Source of the DNA: Fibrobacter succinogenes | GTDB lineage: Bacteria; Fibrobacterota; Fibrobacteria; Fibrobacterales; Fibrobacteraceae | Length of the DNA: 64,000 nt | Assembly (NCBI GenBank): GCA_902791475.1 | Contig: CADAWC010000013.1 | Location: 19,081 to 83,080 of the forward strand | Reading direction: 5' to 3' | Part shown: piece after piece, positions 26,204 through 34,627 of the stretch | Layout of the letters: each line of letters starts with the position of its first letter | Numbering within the stretch: position 1 is the first letter of the stretch | Made by a program: the position numbers and the translations under genes | Notes under the pieces: model-generated | Told to the model about the DNA's origin: nothing | Seen by the model: the letters and a program-made list of their open reading frames with translations, nothing else | Databases searched by the model: none

Positions 26204-27187
26204 CTACTTCAGCTTTTCCAAGAATTCCTTTGCGTCGCAAGACTCGACGAGGCTTTCGCCGAGCAGTTTCTGCAAGCGTTGCAGGTCATTGTGGCCTTCA
26301 CGTTCAAATACAACAACCTTCTTGAAGCGGTCACGGTGGCGCAACAGGAACTCCAGATTGTTGATATCCGTCTTCGGGAAGCCGTAACCGATAAAGTAAA
26401 TCTCTTCAGTATTTTTCAAGTAGTAATCGGCCTTGGACCATAGCAAGTTGAAAAGACTCCCGCGCAAGAAAGATTCCTTCGCATGCGCCATCGGAATGAA
26501 GATGGGCGTGTCTTCGCAGTAAATCGGGAAACTGCGGTCTTGCGGCTCGACTTCGCAGACATTTTTCAAATCGAGTTCATCGCTTGCGCCCTTGACAGGG
26601 AACCAGTTGAGCGAGCCATGCAATTTGATAAGGTCTATGGTGCGGTTGGATTTACCGCGTTTTGCCGAGCGGTCGGCAGGGTCGATTTTCACGCCGTAAT
26701 CGACAGAAACTTGTTCGCTAAGTTCCTTATCCTTGGCAATTGCAGTTTCAATAAGCGTATCGTAATTGAACGAGAGCAAAAGAGTTTCGCGGGTGCCCGA
26801 CGCAGAATCATTTTCGCAAGACTCCAAAAATTTCTTGAGAATCGCCGCAGCGGATTCGTCTAACACGTTGTCGCTACGGATAACACTTGCAATGAAACGC
26901 AACAGTTCAAAGCGGAGCGACGCATGGTAAAGGCGTTCGCGCTCACCCGGAAAAATCTGCGCCGAGAGAATAGACGTTGCCAAAGGCTCGATGCCAAGGT
27001 AATCGCTATCGCCGTTGCAGAGCGTCAAAAAGCGCTTGCAGTAATCGCGAAAGTGCGGAAACTCGTCCGGGATTCCAAAAGGGATAAGTTCATTCAAGTC
27101 GCGGAGCGTGGGCATCTGCGGCGAAAAAGACTTACTGAAACCAGAACCAAGTACAAAAATACGGCGATAACAATTCGACTGCATCAT
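26204..27187 (-). CDS. SIR2-like domain protein
   Basis: A 327-residue cytoplasmic protein of the SIR2-like group. NAD-fold motifs: G-S-G-F-S at 14-18, F-N-Y-D-T-L at 140-145 (N141 and D143 in the places used for NAD cleavage), K-L-H-G-S-L-N-W at 188-195 with the putative catalytic His190, and I-G-Y-G-F-P-K-T-D at 266-274. Stand-alone SIR2-like proteins of this type occur in bacterial defence loci as NAD-depleting effectors, but also outside them. No sensor or partner gene is adjacent: the neighbours are an AlgX-like gene and an Rpn-like nuclease. Monocistronic, convergent with the AlgX-like gene. Confidence 0.8.
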   Translation of the reverse strand: MMQSNCYRRIFVLGSGFSKSFSPQMPTLRDLNELIPFGIPDEFPHFRDYCKRFLTLCNGDSDYLGIEPLATSILSAQIFPGERERLYHASLRFELLRFIASVIRSDNVLDESAAAILKKFLESCENDSASGTRETLLLSFNYDTLIETAIAKDKELSEQVSVDYGVKIDPADRSAKRGKSNRTIDLIKLHGSLNWFPVKGASDELDLKNVCEVEPQDRSFPIYCEDTPIFIPMAHAKESFLRGSLFNLLWSKADYYLKNTEEIYFIGYGFPKTDINNLEFLLRHRDRFKKVVVFEREGHNDLQRLQKLLGESLVESCDAKEFLEKLK

Positions 27188-27518
27188 ACCGTTAATGTAT
27201 AATTTTTGCCCAAAATGCGACCTATTGCACGCTCTTTTTGGATTATTTATTTTTGGTTATACGACGAGAAAGACCCGCCGACCGAGGCGTACGCATCCAC
27301 GGGCGGGAACATTCCTTCTCACAGTTGTAGGTCCGGTATTGACGGAAGCGGTGGCTTGACCATCCCTGCCTTGGAAAACCCATGCGGAATACACTGTGAT
27401 ACATATCCCGATTGCCACTGAAGTGCATCGGCTTTAAATGATCAATCAACAACAATACACCCAAAGTGTACGTTTTTGGCGTACATATTCTTCCGCTATT
27501 TAGCGGAATTGGAGTTCT
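27188..27518. other. Intergenic region with palindromes before Rpn-like gene
   Basis: 331 bp. A GC-rich imperfect palindrome CCCGCCGACCGAGG.../...CATCCACGGGCGGG spans about 27272-27304. Near the end, GTACGTTTTTGGCGTAC (about 27467-27484) and TTCCGCTATTTAGCGGAA (27490-27507) are consecutive hairpins just before the GGAG of the next gene and could affect its expression. Short reading frames on both strands here have no recognisable product. Confidence 0.5.
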
Positions 27519-28550
27519 ATGACTAGAGAACAATATGCAGCAATGCTCAAGGACATTAGCGAAACCCACAAAGCAGGTGGCAACACAGCCGCTTGCATCG
27601 CTAAATACAATGAACGTTATAAATTCATGTACATCTATAATGATAACGTGTTCAAGATTCTTTTCGGGAATCCCGAAAACGAAAAAATGACCATTGATTT
27701 TCTCAATGCTGTTCTTGGATTCATCGGAAGCGATTGCATCAACAACCTCGCCTACATCAATCCCGCCCTCCCCGATGCATTCGGCAAAAGCATCACTTCG
27801 GACATCGTGGCAACCGACCAGCGTCTCGACCGGATTGTGCTTGAAGTACAGCATGTCGAAGACGATTCGTACAACGCACGCTTGGTTCTTTATACGGCAA
27901 AGCACACCATTGCAAGCCGTATCAAAGGAGAAGGCTACGCTTTGCAAAATCTGAACCTCATCAGTCTCCAAATGTTCGATGGTTTCCCCAATTCGCCTAA
28001 TTACAGGCACAGCATTCGTTTCAAGAATCAAGAAAACGAAGAATTCTATGACAAGCAAACCATTACGCTTGTCGAAATTCCAAAATTCTTGAAAGGGAAC
28101 TTCACCACCGACAACAGCAGAATCGCAGAATGGCTCCGAGTAATCGACGGGTTGAACAACGAAACGCCCGTAGCCGTCCCCGAAGGCTCTCCATTCGCTC
28201 TATTGCAAGAAAAAGCCCAATTGAGTATATTTACAGAGGAATTTCTTGTAAGCGAGGCTATGAAAATGAGCGACCACAAGTATGAACTCTACGTTGAAAA
28301 GAAACACGCCCGTAAGGAAGGCCTCGAAGAAGGGCGTGCTGAAGGGCGTGCTGAAGGACGCGCTGAAGGACGTGCTGAAGGACGCGCTGAAGGACGTGCA
28401 GAAGGTCTCACGGAAGGTGCTGATGCCAAAGCACGCGAAATGGCCACAGCAATGCTTGCGGATGGCGATTCCGTGGAAAAGGTCGTGCGAATTTCCAAAC
28501 TCCCTGAAGCCGAAGTTCTTGCAATCAAGGCTAATCTGACACAGAAATAA
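27519..28550 (+). CDS. Rpn/YhgA-like PD-(D/E)XK nuclease family protein
   Basis: A 343-residue member of the PD-(D/E)XK transposase/Rpn nuclease family. The nuclease core is D95 (S-D-I-V) and E109-V-Q111 (L-E-V-Q), preceded by YIYNDNVFKILFGNPEN, typical of the family. Residues about 271-300 contain six EGRA units encoded by a 12-bp minisatellite. The tail (AREMATAMLADGDSVEKVVRISKLPEAEV) is the usual C-terminal helix-turn-helix-like region. Family members promote RecA-independent recombination or act as mobile nuclease-like proteins. A diverged paralog lies at 47339-48268. GGAG precedes the ATG. Confidence 0.88.
   Translation: MTREQYAAMLKDISETHKAGGNTAACIAKYNERYKFMYIYNDNVFKILFGNPENEKMTIDFLNAVLGFIGSDCINNLAYINPALPDAFGKSITSDIVATDQRLDRIVLEVQHVEDDSYNARLVLYTAKHTIASRIKGEGYALQNLNLISLQMFDGFPNSPNYRHSIRFKNQENEEFYDKQTITLVEIPKFLKGNFTTDNSRIAEWLRVIDGLNNETPVAVPEGSPFALLQEKAQLSIFTEEFLVSEAMKMSDHKYELYVEKKHARKEGLEEGRAEGRAEGRAEGRAEGRAEGRAEGLTEGADAKAREMATAMLADGDSVEKVVRISKLPEAEVLAIKANLTQK
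28329..28400 (+). repeat. 12-bp coding minisatellite (EGRA x6)
   Basis: Six tandem copies of GAAGGNCGYGCT in frame within the Rpn-like gene, each encoding Glu-Gly-Arg-Ala. Being a multiple of 3 bp, copy-number change would keep the frame. Confidence 0.95.
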
Positions 28551-28572
28551 ACAATTTATATAGAAAAAGAAG

Positions 28573-28600
28573 AACGGGCTGGAATTTTCCAGTCTGTTTT
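28573..28600 (+). terminator. Terminator after the Rpn-like gene
   Basis: AACGGGCTGG / CCAGTCTGTT pair along ten bases with two G-T wobbles, 6-nt loop AATTTT and a TT(TT) tail. Confidence 0.7.
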
Positions 28601-28622
28601 CAATATTAATCTGATAAACATT

Positions 28623-29300
28623 TTAAAAATACAGCCAGCCCGTTTCCATGGCAGTGATGGGCGTGACTTTCACGTTGCCCTTTTCAGGGCGTTCAAAAGC
28701 AAGCCCCGTCAGAAAATTCATCCAGCATTTCGGTTCAAATTTAAAACCGCAAAAATGCGAGAGGCACGGCACAATCCAGGCATCGTGCGTCACGAAAATG
28801 TTGAATCGCGATTGCGCTTTTTCAAACATCATCTTGCGCATCTGTTCAGCACGTTCATGCAAAGGGAAAAATGCATCGTGTTTTCCAGAGTCTAGCCACT
28901 CACAGATCCCTTCGTAAAAGCCTTCTCGTAAAGTTCGCTCATACGCAGGCACATCACGAACAAAGAAATCACCAAGTTCATTGAGCGGCGTGACATTAAC
29001 CGAGGCGCCCGCACAAGCTCCAAAGCCCGCGAGCTTGCGGCCTTCGTGAATGCACTTCGCCGTTTCCATGCAGCGCCCCACCGGGCTAGAAAAATACACC
29101 GCATCGCCAATCGCCGGAATCATCCGCCCAAGCGCTACCGCCTGGCGGCGCCCACAATCCGTAAGCCCCACATGAGCACCAAAGTCCTTATCGTCCGGCG
29201 TGATGTGATTGCGTTCAGCATGGCGCAATAGCAGATAAATTCTAGAATTCCAGTCAGCCTGGGCAAAAAAGTCAGAAAGTTGTATAAAGTCGTTGGTCAT
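28623..29300 (-). CDS. Histidine phosphatase family protein
   Basis: A 225-residue protein of the phosphoglycerate-mutase-like histidine phosphatase superfamily. The catalytic R-H-A motif is L-L-L-R26-H27-A-E-R-N near the N-terminus, followed by GLTDCGRRQAVALGR and YFSSPVGRCMETAKCI; the second His is in FVTHDAWIVP. Substrate unknown: could act on small phosphates or phosphoproteins. The start codon lies at the edge of a GTGGTTAG-type repeat and has no clear ribosome-binding site. Monocistronic. Confidence 0.88.
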   Translation of the reverse strand: MTNDFIQLSDFFAQADWNSRIYLLLRHAERNHITPDDKDFGAHVGLTDCGRRQAVALGRMIPAIGDAVYFSSPVGRCMETAKCIHEGRKLAGFGACAGASVNVTPLNELGDFFVRDVPAYERTLREGFYEGICEWLDSGKHDAFFPLHERAEQMRKMMFEKAQSRFNIFVTHDAWIVPCLSHFCGFKFEPKCWMNFLTGLAFERPEKGNVKVTPITAMETGWLYF

Positions 29301-29336
29301 TGGTCGGAAGTGGTTAGTGATTAGTGGTTAGTAAAC
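29290..29336. repeat. GTGGTTAG repeat at a gene start
   Basis: TTGGTCATTGGTCGGAAGTGGTTAGTGATTAGTGGTTAG straddles the start of the histidine phosphatase gene. Related to 15784-15815 and to 25197-25220. Confidence 0.65.
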
Positions 29337-29379
29337 AGGATTGTAAAAATAAACCTTATCTGCAACAAAAACTGCGTAA

Positions 29380-29432
29380 GGAGATTCCGGCATCCTTCGA
29401 CCTTGCTCAGGACGGGCTCTAGCCGGAATGAC
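29380..29432. repeat. REP-like palindrome with internal 29-bp insert
   Basis: GGAGATTCCGG...CCGGAATGAC arms enclose ATCCTTCGACCTTGCTCAGGACGGGCTCT. The same insert, inverted, is inside the copy at 50302-50356. Confidence 0.8.
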
Positions 29433-29468
29433 GTAGCGAAATGAGAAAGTAAAAAGGAAATGCCGTTA

Positions 29469-30014
29469 TTATGCTCCTATCGCAGCAGCGAGCGGGATCC
29501 ACAAAGCGTGTCCGAGCGCAAAGCTCAAGATGCCAAGCAAGAATCCGCACAGCACATCCGTCAGCCAGTGCACGCCGAAATAAACACGCAAAAGACCCCA
29601 CGTGAGCGGCAACAGCATCATAATCCATCCGTACTGCGGCACGCAATAAAACACCGTGCTTGCCACCGCCAAATTGTTCATCGTATGGCCCGACGGAAAG
29701 CTGTACTTGTCGAGCGGCGGAACTTCCGCCTTGATTTGCGGGTTGGCGGCAAACGGGCGCGGACGCTTAGTGCTGAGCTTAACGCCTTCATAAATCAAAA
29801 GGCTCATCGCAAGCGAAACAAGCGCCTGCCAAAGAATCGGCAAAAAACTTTCCCAACCAATTTTCCAAATCAAAAACGCAATGAACAAAGCCCAAATATA
29901 GCCGTCACCCAGACGCACGTAAAACTTGAGGAACTTCGTCGTCTTCGCAGAGAAATGCCGGTTCGTCCAATAAACTGACACGCGATTGTCAAAATCAGAA
30001 ATCTTCTTGAACAT
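29469..30014 (-). CDS. PAP2 family membrane phosphatase
   Basis: A 181-residue integral membrane phosphatase of the PAP2 superfamily with about five membrane helices. The three signature motifs are complete: K79-x6 leading to R-P-R-P (84-87), P-S-G-H (107-110) and L-L-R143-V-Y-F-G-V-H149. Such enzymes remove phosphate from lipid phosphates, for example undecaprenyl pyrophosphate or phosphatidate, on the periplasmic side. Which substrate cannot be told. Divergent from ackA with 84 bp between. Confidence 0.92.
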   Translation of the reverse strand: MFKKISDFDNRVSVYWTNRHFSAKTTKFLKFYVRLGDGYIWALFIAFLIWKIGWESFLPILWQALVSLAMSLLIYEGVKLSTKRPRPFAANPQIKAEVPPLDKYSFPSGHTMNNLAVASTVFYCVPQYGWIMMLLPLTWGLLRVYFGVHWLTDVLCGFLLGILSFALGHALWIPLAAAIGA

Positions 30015-30098
30015 CAGGTTAAATGTAGATTTTTACGCTCGCCACACTGCATCAAAATTCCTATTTTATCAGACGATATAATCTATAAAGGAAATCCC

Positions 30099-31280
30099 AT
30101 GCGCGTACTCGTTCTCAACTGCGGCAGCTCCTCTGTAAAGTTTGCTGTCATCGATACAAAGACCCAGGAATCCATCGCTAGCGGCCTCGTCGAAAATATC
30201 GGCGTGAACGGCCACACCAAGGCCAAGGGCCCCGAAGGCAAGATTGACTTCAACTTCGACTGCCCCACGCATGCCGAAGCAGTGGACCAGGTCAAGAAAT
30301 TCCTCGACGCCCAGAAGCTCACCGACACGATTGAAGCCATCGGCCACCGCGTCGTGCATGGCGGCAAGTACATCAAGAGCGAAAAGGTCTCGCAAGAAGT
30401 CATCGACTACATCCGCAGCATCACGCTCTTTGCCCCGCTCCACGAACCGGCACACGCTACCGGCATGGAATGCGCTACCAAGTTCTTCCCGGGCCTCCCG
30501 CAGGTCGCCGTTTTTGATACGGCTTTCCACCAGACGATGCCGCAAAAGGCTTACCTCTACGGCATCCCGTACAAGTTCTATGAAAACGACGGCATCCGCC
30601 GTTATGGCGCACACGGCACAAGCCACCGCTTCGTGACTGCCGAAGCTTGCAAGGTACTCGGCACCAAGCCCGAAGAAACCTGCCTCATCACGGCTCACCT
30701 CGGCAACGGCTCCAGCTGCTCCGCCATCTTGAACGGCCAGTGCGTCGATACCACGATGGGCTTCACCCCGCTCGAAGGCCTTATCATGGGTACCCGTTCC
30801 GGCAGCCTCGACCCGGCAATCCTCTTCTACATCGCTAAGAAGTACGGCGATGAATACGGCACCATCGACAAGCTCGACCACCTCGTGAACAAGGAATCCG
30901 GCTTGCTCGGCCTCTCTGGACTTTCTAACGACATGCGTACGCTTACGCAGGCAGCAAGCGAAGGCAATAAGCAGGCTCAAATCGCCCTCGACGTCTTCTG
31001 CTACCGCCTCACCCGCGAAATCGGCGGCATCGCCATGGCTCTCCCGCGCATTGACGCCATCGTCTTCACGGGCGGCATCGGCGAAAACAGCTTCTACGTC
31101 CGCAAGCAGGCTTTGGACAACTTAAAAATTCTCGGCTACCAGGTCGACGAAGAACGCAACCTCAAGAGCGGCAAGGAATCCAACCACCTCATCACGAAGG
31201 ATGGCACGCCGAAGGCAATCGTCGTTGCAACAAACGAAGAATTGCTCATCGCTCTCGACACCGAAGCACTGGTGAAGTAG
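30099..31280 (+). CDS. ackA: Acetate kinase
   Basis: Makes ATP and acetate from acetyl phosphate; acetate is a main fermentation product of Fibrobacter. 393 residues. ASKHA motifs: VLNCGSSSVKF (5-15), GHRVVHGG (82-89), FDTAFHQTMP, YGAHGTSHRF, AHLGNGSSC and FTGGIGENS. GGAAAT lies upstream of the ATG. Unlike in many bacteria no pta is adjacent. Codon use is strongly biased to C-ending codons, in line with high expression. Its TAG stop is followed at once by an ACGAAAGACGAGAGA repeat and then a terminator. Confidence 0.97.
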   Translation: MRVLVLNCGSSSVKFAVIDTKTQESIASGLVENIGVNGHTKAKGPEGKIDFNFDCPTHAEAVDQVKKFLDAQKLTDTIEAIGHRVVHGGKYIKSEKVSQEVIDYIRSITLFAPLHEPAHATGMECATKFFPGLPQVAVFDTAFHQTMPQKAYLYGIPYKFYENDGIRRYGAHGTSHRFVTAEACKVLGTKPEETCLITAHLGNGSSCSAILNGQCVDTTMGFTPLEGLIMGTRSGSLDPAILFYIAKKYGDEYGTIDKLDHLVNKESGLLGLSGLSNDMRTLTQAASEGNKQAQIALDVFCYRLTREIGGIAMALPRIDAIVFTGGIGENSFYVRKQALDNLKILGYQVDEERNLKSGKESNHLITKDGTPKAIVVATNEELLIALDTEALVK

Positions 31281-31343
31281 ACGAAAGACGAGAGAACGCC
31301 GCTCTGCGGCTACAGACGAGAGAAGGCTCCGCAATGCGGAGCC
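31278..31343 (+). terminator. ACGAGAGA repeat and terminator after ackA
   Basis: TAGACGAAAGACGAGAGAACGCCGCTCTGCGGC...AGACGAGAGA begins with the ackA stop codon; the terminator stem is GGCTCCGC (31325-31332) / GCGGAGCC (31336-31343), then TCTTCTTTTT. ACGAGAGA recurs inverted at 37790-37799. Confidence 0.8.
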
Positions 31344-31377
31344 TCTTCTTTTTGAAGACTTTTTCCATTTAATAAAA

Positions 31378-31451
31378 GAGATGCCCGCACGGAGGCGGGC
31401 ATGACACTCTAGTAACTAATAACTATTGACTAGTAACTGCGCCTCCGGCGC
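31378..31451. repeat. REP-like palindrome joined to hairpin/AGTTACTAG repeat
   Basis: GAGATGCCCGCACGGAGGCGGGCATGAC (31378-31405) abuts CTAGTAACTAATAACTATTGACTAGTAACT and the hairpin GCGCC-TCC-GGCGC (31439-31451), which touches the stop codon of the minus-strand gene at 31452. Inverted copy of 5485-5528. Confidence 0.85.
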
Positions 31452-34400
31452 TTACTTAATCGTCCATGTCTGGTTATTGACGCGGAGGATCTTGCGGCCC
31501 TGCACCTGAGCAGAAGCGTTGAGCACTTCAGAGGGGTTCACCGGGAGCTTTGCACTCCAGACCACGCGCCCCTTCATGTCCATGATCTTAGCCGTTCCAC
31601 GCTTTGCCATCACAGCGTTCTGCCAGTTGTTCTTCGGCTGAGCCAGTTGCGGCATCAAACCAATCGGCTTTTCACCAATGATGATGTACAGCGGAACAGT
31701 CACATTAAGCTTATCCGGATCGCTAGCCTTGACGCCAACAGCGATGATTTGCTTATCCTTGAACTTGACACCTTCATTAGCCTTGACCGTAATAACAGAA
31801 CCCTTCATCGAAATCGAGACATACTTCAACAAAGCACTTGTTTCATTCGGCGTGAAGGTCAGTTCGTCACCATCGACATCCGTCACAAGCGTATCCAAAT
31901 CCCACTTGACTTTCCAGTCAGACTTGTCAGCCACATAGACCGTGTCTTGATGCAACAGCACAGGCTTGTCATTGACCGGAGTAAGCGTGATGCAGAATTC
32001 AAAGCTCTTGGAACCAGACTTCTTGTCCGTAGCCGTCACGACCACATAGGCCTTGCCCGTAGAATCTGGCGCAGAGTTGATTTCAAGAATACCCTTATCC
32101 GTAATCTGAACCTTGAGCTTGCCATCCTTGCTCTTTGCAGAGTAGGTCAGCGGGTCGCCTTCCGGATCCTTGAACCAGGAAGCAATGACCGAGCTCGTGT
32201 ACTTCAGCGTCTTCGAGGTCGGGAAATCTTCGGTCATGGTCGTATCGAGAGTGCTGGACTTTACGACAACGGTCGGGAGCAAGTTGCGCTTATCGACCAC
32301 AATCGTCACAATAGCGGCCTTGGACTTTGTTCCATTGACAACTGCATAATAACCAAAGTAATCAACACCTTCATAGCCTTCTTCTGGCACATACTTGAAG
32401 CTGCCATCCTTACTGAAGGTCAGTGTACCATGAGCAGGCTTCTGAGCAAGTTCAGCTTCCATACCCTTCGTCACACCTTCAGGATACTTGTCGTTAGCAA
32501 GAACACCCTTCTTGGCATCCACCGTAAGAGTGCTGTCGTTAAACGTGGTGTACTCGTCCTTTACCGCCTGAGCGACATCCTTCGGAGAAACAAGCTTTGC
32601 ATAAAGCTTCACGCCGACAGAATCCTTGCCATCCGACGCATAGAAGAAGATGGTTGCAAGACCCGTTGCGCTAGCCACCGGCTTCAAGGAAATGAAGTAG
32701 TTGCTTGCATTCACGCTATCAACGGTAGCGATAATCTTTGTACCGACAGCCTTGTAGGTAAACTTCTGCGTGCCTTCGGTAACTTCGCGATCCTTAAAGG
32801 TCAAGGACTTTGTCGGGATCTTGATCTGCTTTACGGTATCTTCGTCGAAGTCCATATCGAGAACAAGCGTATCCTTCAGGAATGCACTATCGGCAACCGT
32901 TACAGTCGGCTTAGCATTGATCGGCATCACGTGGATCACCACAGTAGCCTTGTTACTAATCATCGTATGGTTAGCGGTTTCCACAAGCACATAAGTCAGC
33001 GTGTCATCGCCACGGAAATCCTTTTCCGGAGTATAGACGAACGAACCCAGCTGAGAGAATTCCGTCAACACACCATGCTTGGTAGAATCCACCGGCACAA
33101 CAAGGAAGTCGTCACCATCAGGATCCGTGTTCATTGCGGCAAGACCACGGACAATCGGAACAATCAAATCTTCACCTTCGTTTATGGTATAAGATGTATC
33201 CACAGCAACAGGTGGTCTATTGGCATCCGTGACATTTACAATATACGAGACCTGAACCGCATCAGACAGTCCATCAGATGCATAGACAGCGATAATAATA
33301 GATGTATCCTTAGTAACGCTTGTGACAATTCGGATAGTATCCTTCAAGGACATCTTGCCCATAGGAGTCAAAATTTTGACCAACTTGATGGCAGAAGCAT
33401 CCAAGGCAACAAAAATACTGTCATTATCCTCATCGGCGAACAAATCCTTGAGGACGATCTTCATCGTGTCCACTTCAGCCAAATCAATCGTGACGGCATC
33501 AACATTGTACGGAGGAAGCACGTAAGTGGGCTTGTTTTCGGCAGGCGGATCATCCGGGCATTCCGGGTCACCCGGGCAAACCGGATCAGGACCGGGACCG
33601 TCAGCAACAGCCGTAATGATAACGTTAAATTGAGCCTTTACAGAAGCACCTTCACTACTCAAAGCAAAGATATTAAGAGCCAAAGCCGTATCGCTTTCAA
33701 TATTCCTAGAAACAAACACAAGCGTGTCGGCCAAAGTCGGAGCATCCGCCGGCTTGACCTTCGTCAAGATATTAGCAGGCATCGACGTTGCAATCGTCAC
33801 GTCTTCATTTTCGCCCGCAGCAAAGACCTTCGAAAGAGGAATCTTCAAGGAATCCGTTTCCTTGATCGTTACGGTCTGGGCCTTGTTATACGGTTCGAGA
33901 ACCGAGAGAGACGGCTTTTCTATGACCGTTTCGCATTCGCCGAGAGAAATGGCAGAAATCGTAATGACGTTTTTATGCCTAGTGGCATCGCTCTCTTCAA
34001 AGCTATTGGCATGGCCAGCCTTATAGCTCATCTGAATGGCTAGCTGTTTAGTCAAGTCCAGCGCGACAGTTGTGCCCCAGCCTGCTTCCTGAGCAAAATT
34101 CTGAAAATCGATATATCTGGAAGTAAATTCCGATGTAGCAGGAAGATCCGTGCCGTAATAATTATAGTCCGTAATCGTAGACTGCTTCAAGTCCAAACGG
34201 AACTGGCGATCTGCCTTATAGGTAACGCAAAGGCCAGAATGAGACGAAAGGTCTACATCGACATCTTGCTTATTGGTCTGTTTCCATGCAAAACCGAAGC
34301 CAGCGACACTGTATTGGTCAGAATTAAGGTCCAATTCCACAGAAAACTGCTTATACCCGTCATCGGTATCGGAAAGGGTCCCCTTTGTATTCGGTTCCGG

Positions 34401-34535
34401 CTGGGCATAGCTAAACCAGTATGCCGGCTGCATTTGATTGCCCGTTTTCTTGTCAAAACTCCAAACCGTCGTGCCGGCGAAACCCGTCGTCGCGCCAGCC
34501 AACGCCATCACCAAAGATAACGATAGCGATTTCAT
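31452..34535 (-). CDS. Large exported protein with CBM-like and cadherin/tandem-95 domains
   Basis: A 1027-residue exported protein. Signal peptide 1-20 (LVMALAGATTGFA). Residues about 21-205 form a CBM11/30-like beta-sandwich (TVWSFDKK, YKQFSVELDLNSD, FGFAWKQ, LCVTYKADRQFRLDLKQ). Then follow about seven Ig/cadherin-like repeats, including tandem-95 type units (NRPPVAVDTSYTINEGEDL; KGVLANDKYP..GTLTFSKDGSFKYVPEEGYEGVDYF) separated by an Asp/Pro/Cys linker (PVCPGDPECPDDPP). The C-terminus (MKGRVVWSAKLPV...KILRVNNQTWTIK) resembles sorting tails of Fibrobacter exported proteins. Likely a surface adhesin or carbohydrate-binding protein; ligand unknown. Confidence 0.75.
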   Translation of the reverse strand: MKSLSLSLVMALAGATTGFAGTTVWSFDKKTGNQMQPAYWFSYAQPEPNTKGTLSDTDDGYKQFSVELDLNSDQYSVAGFGFAWKQTNKQDVDVDLSSHSGLCVTYKADRQFRLDLKQSTITDYNYYGTDLPATSEFTSRYIDFQNFAQEAGWGTTVALDLTKQLAIQMSYKAGHANSFEESDATRHKNVITISAISLGECETVIEKPSLSVLEPYNKAQTVTIKETDSLKIPLSKVFAAGENEDVTIATSMPANILTKVKPADAPTLADTLVFVSRNIESDTALALNIFALSSEGASVKAQFNVIITAVADGPGPDPVCPGDPECPDDPPAENKPTYVLPPYNVDAVTIDLAEVDTMKIVLKDLFADEDNDSIFVALDASAIKLVKILTPMGKMSLKDTIRIVTSVTKDTSIIIAVYASDGLSDAVQVSYIVNVTDANRPPVAVDTSYTINEGEDLIVPIVRGLAAMNTDPDGDDFLVVPVDSTKHGVLTEFSQLGSFVYTPEKDFRGDDTLTYVLVETANHTMISNKATVVIHVMPINAKPTVTVADSAFLKDTLVLDMDFDEDTVKQIKIPTKSLTFKDREVTEGTQKFTYKAVGTKIIATVDSVNASNYFISLKPVASATGLATIFFYASDGKDSVGVKLYAKLVSPKDVAQAVKDEYTTFNDSTLTVDAKKGVLANDKYPEGVTKGMEAELAQKPAHGTLTFSKDGSFKYVPEEGYEGVDYFGYYAVVNGTKSKAAIVTIVVDKRNLLPTVVVKSSTLDTTMTEDFPTSKTLKYTSSVIASWFKDPEGDPLTYSAKSKDGKLKVQITDKGILEINSAPDSTGKAYVVVTATDKKSGSKSFEFCITLTPVNDKPVLLHQDTVYVADKSDWKVKWDLDTLVTDVDGDELTFTPNETSALLKYVSISMKGSVITVKANEGVKFKDKQIIAVGVKASDPDKLNVTVPLYIIIGEKPIGLMPQLAQPKNNWQNAVMAKRGTAKIMDMKGRVVWSAKLPVNPSEVLNASAQVQGRKILRVNNQTWTIK

Positions 34536-34627
34536 TATAAAAACTCCTCTAAGATTTCAACACCAAGACCCATCAGGATAAATCTATATTATCCCGTGAG
34601 CTTTGTCACTAGGGGAGCAAAAAAAAA

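Noticed and set aside
27206..27421. 71-codon frame before the Rpn-like gene
   Set aside because: It spans palindromes, has no Shine-Dalgarno and its product matches nothing recognisable.
28281..28539. 85-codon frame in the minisatellite (plus) and the Pro/Ser/Ala frame opposite
   Set aside because: Both are by-products of the 12-bp repeat inside the Rpn-like gene.
31647..34043. 798-codon open frame on the plus strand
   Set aside because: Antisense to the 1027-residue surface protein, whose codon use, signal peptide and domains are convincing.
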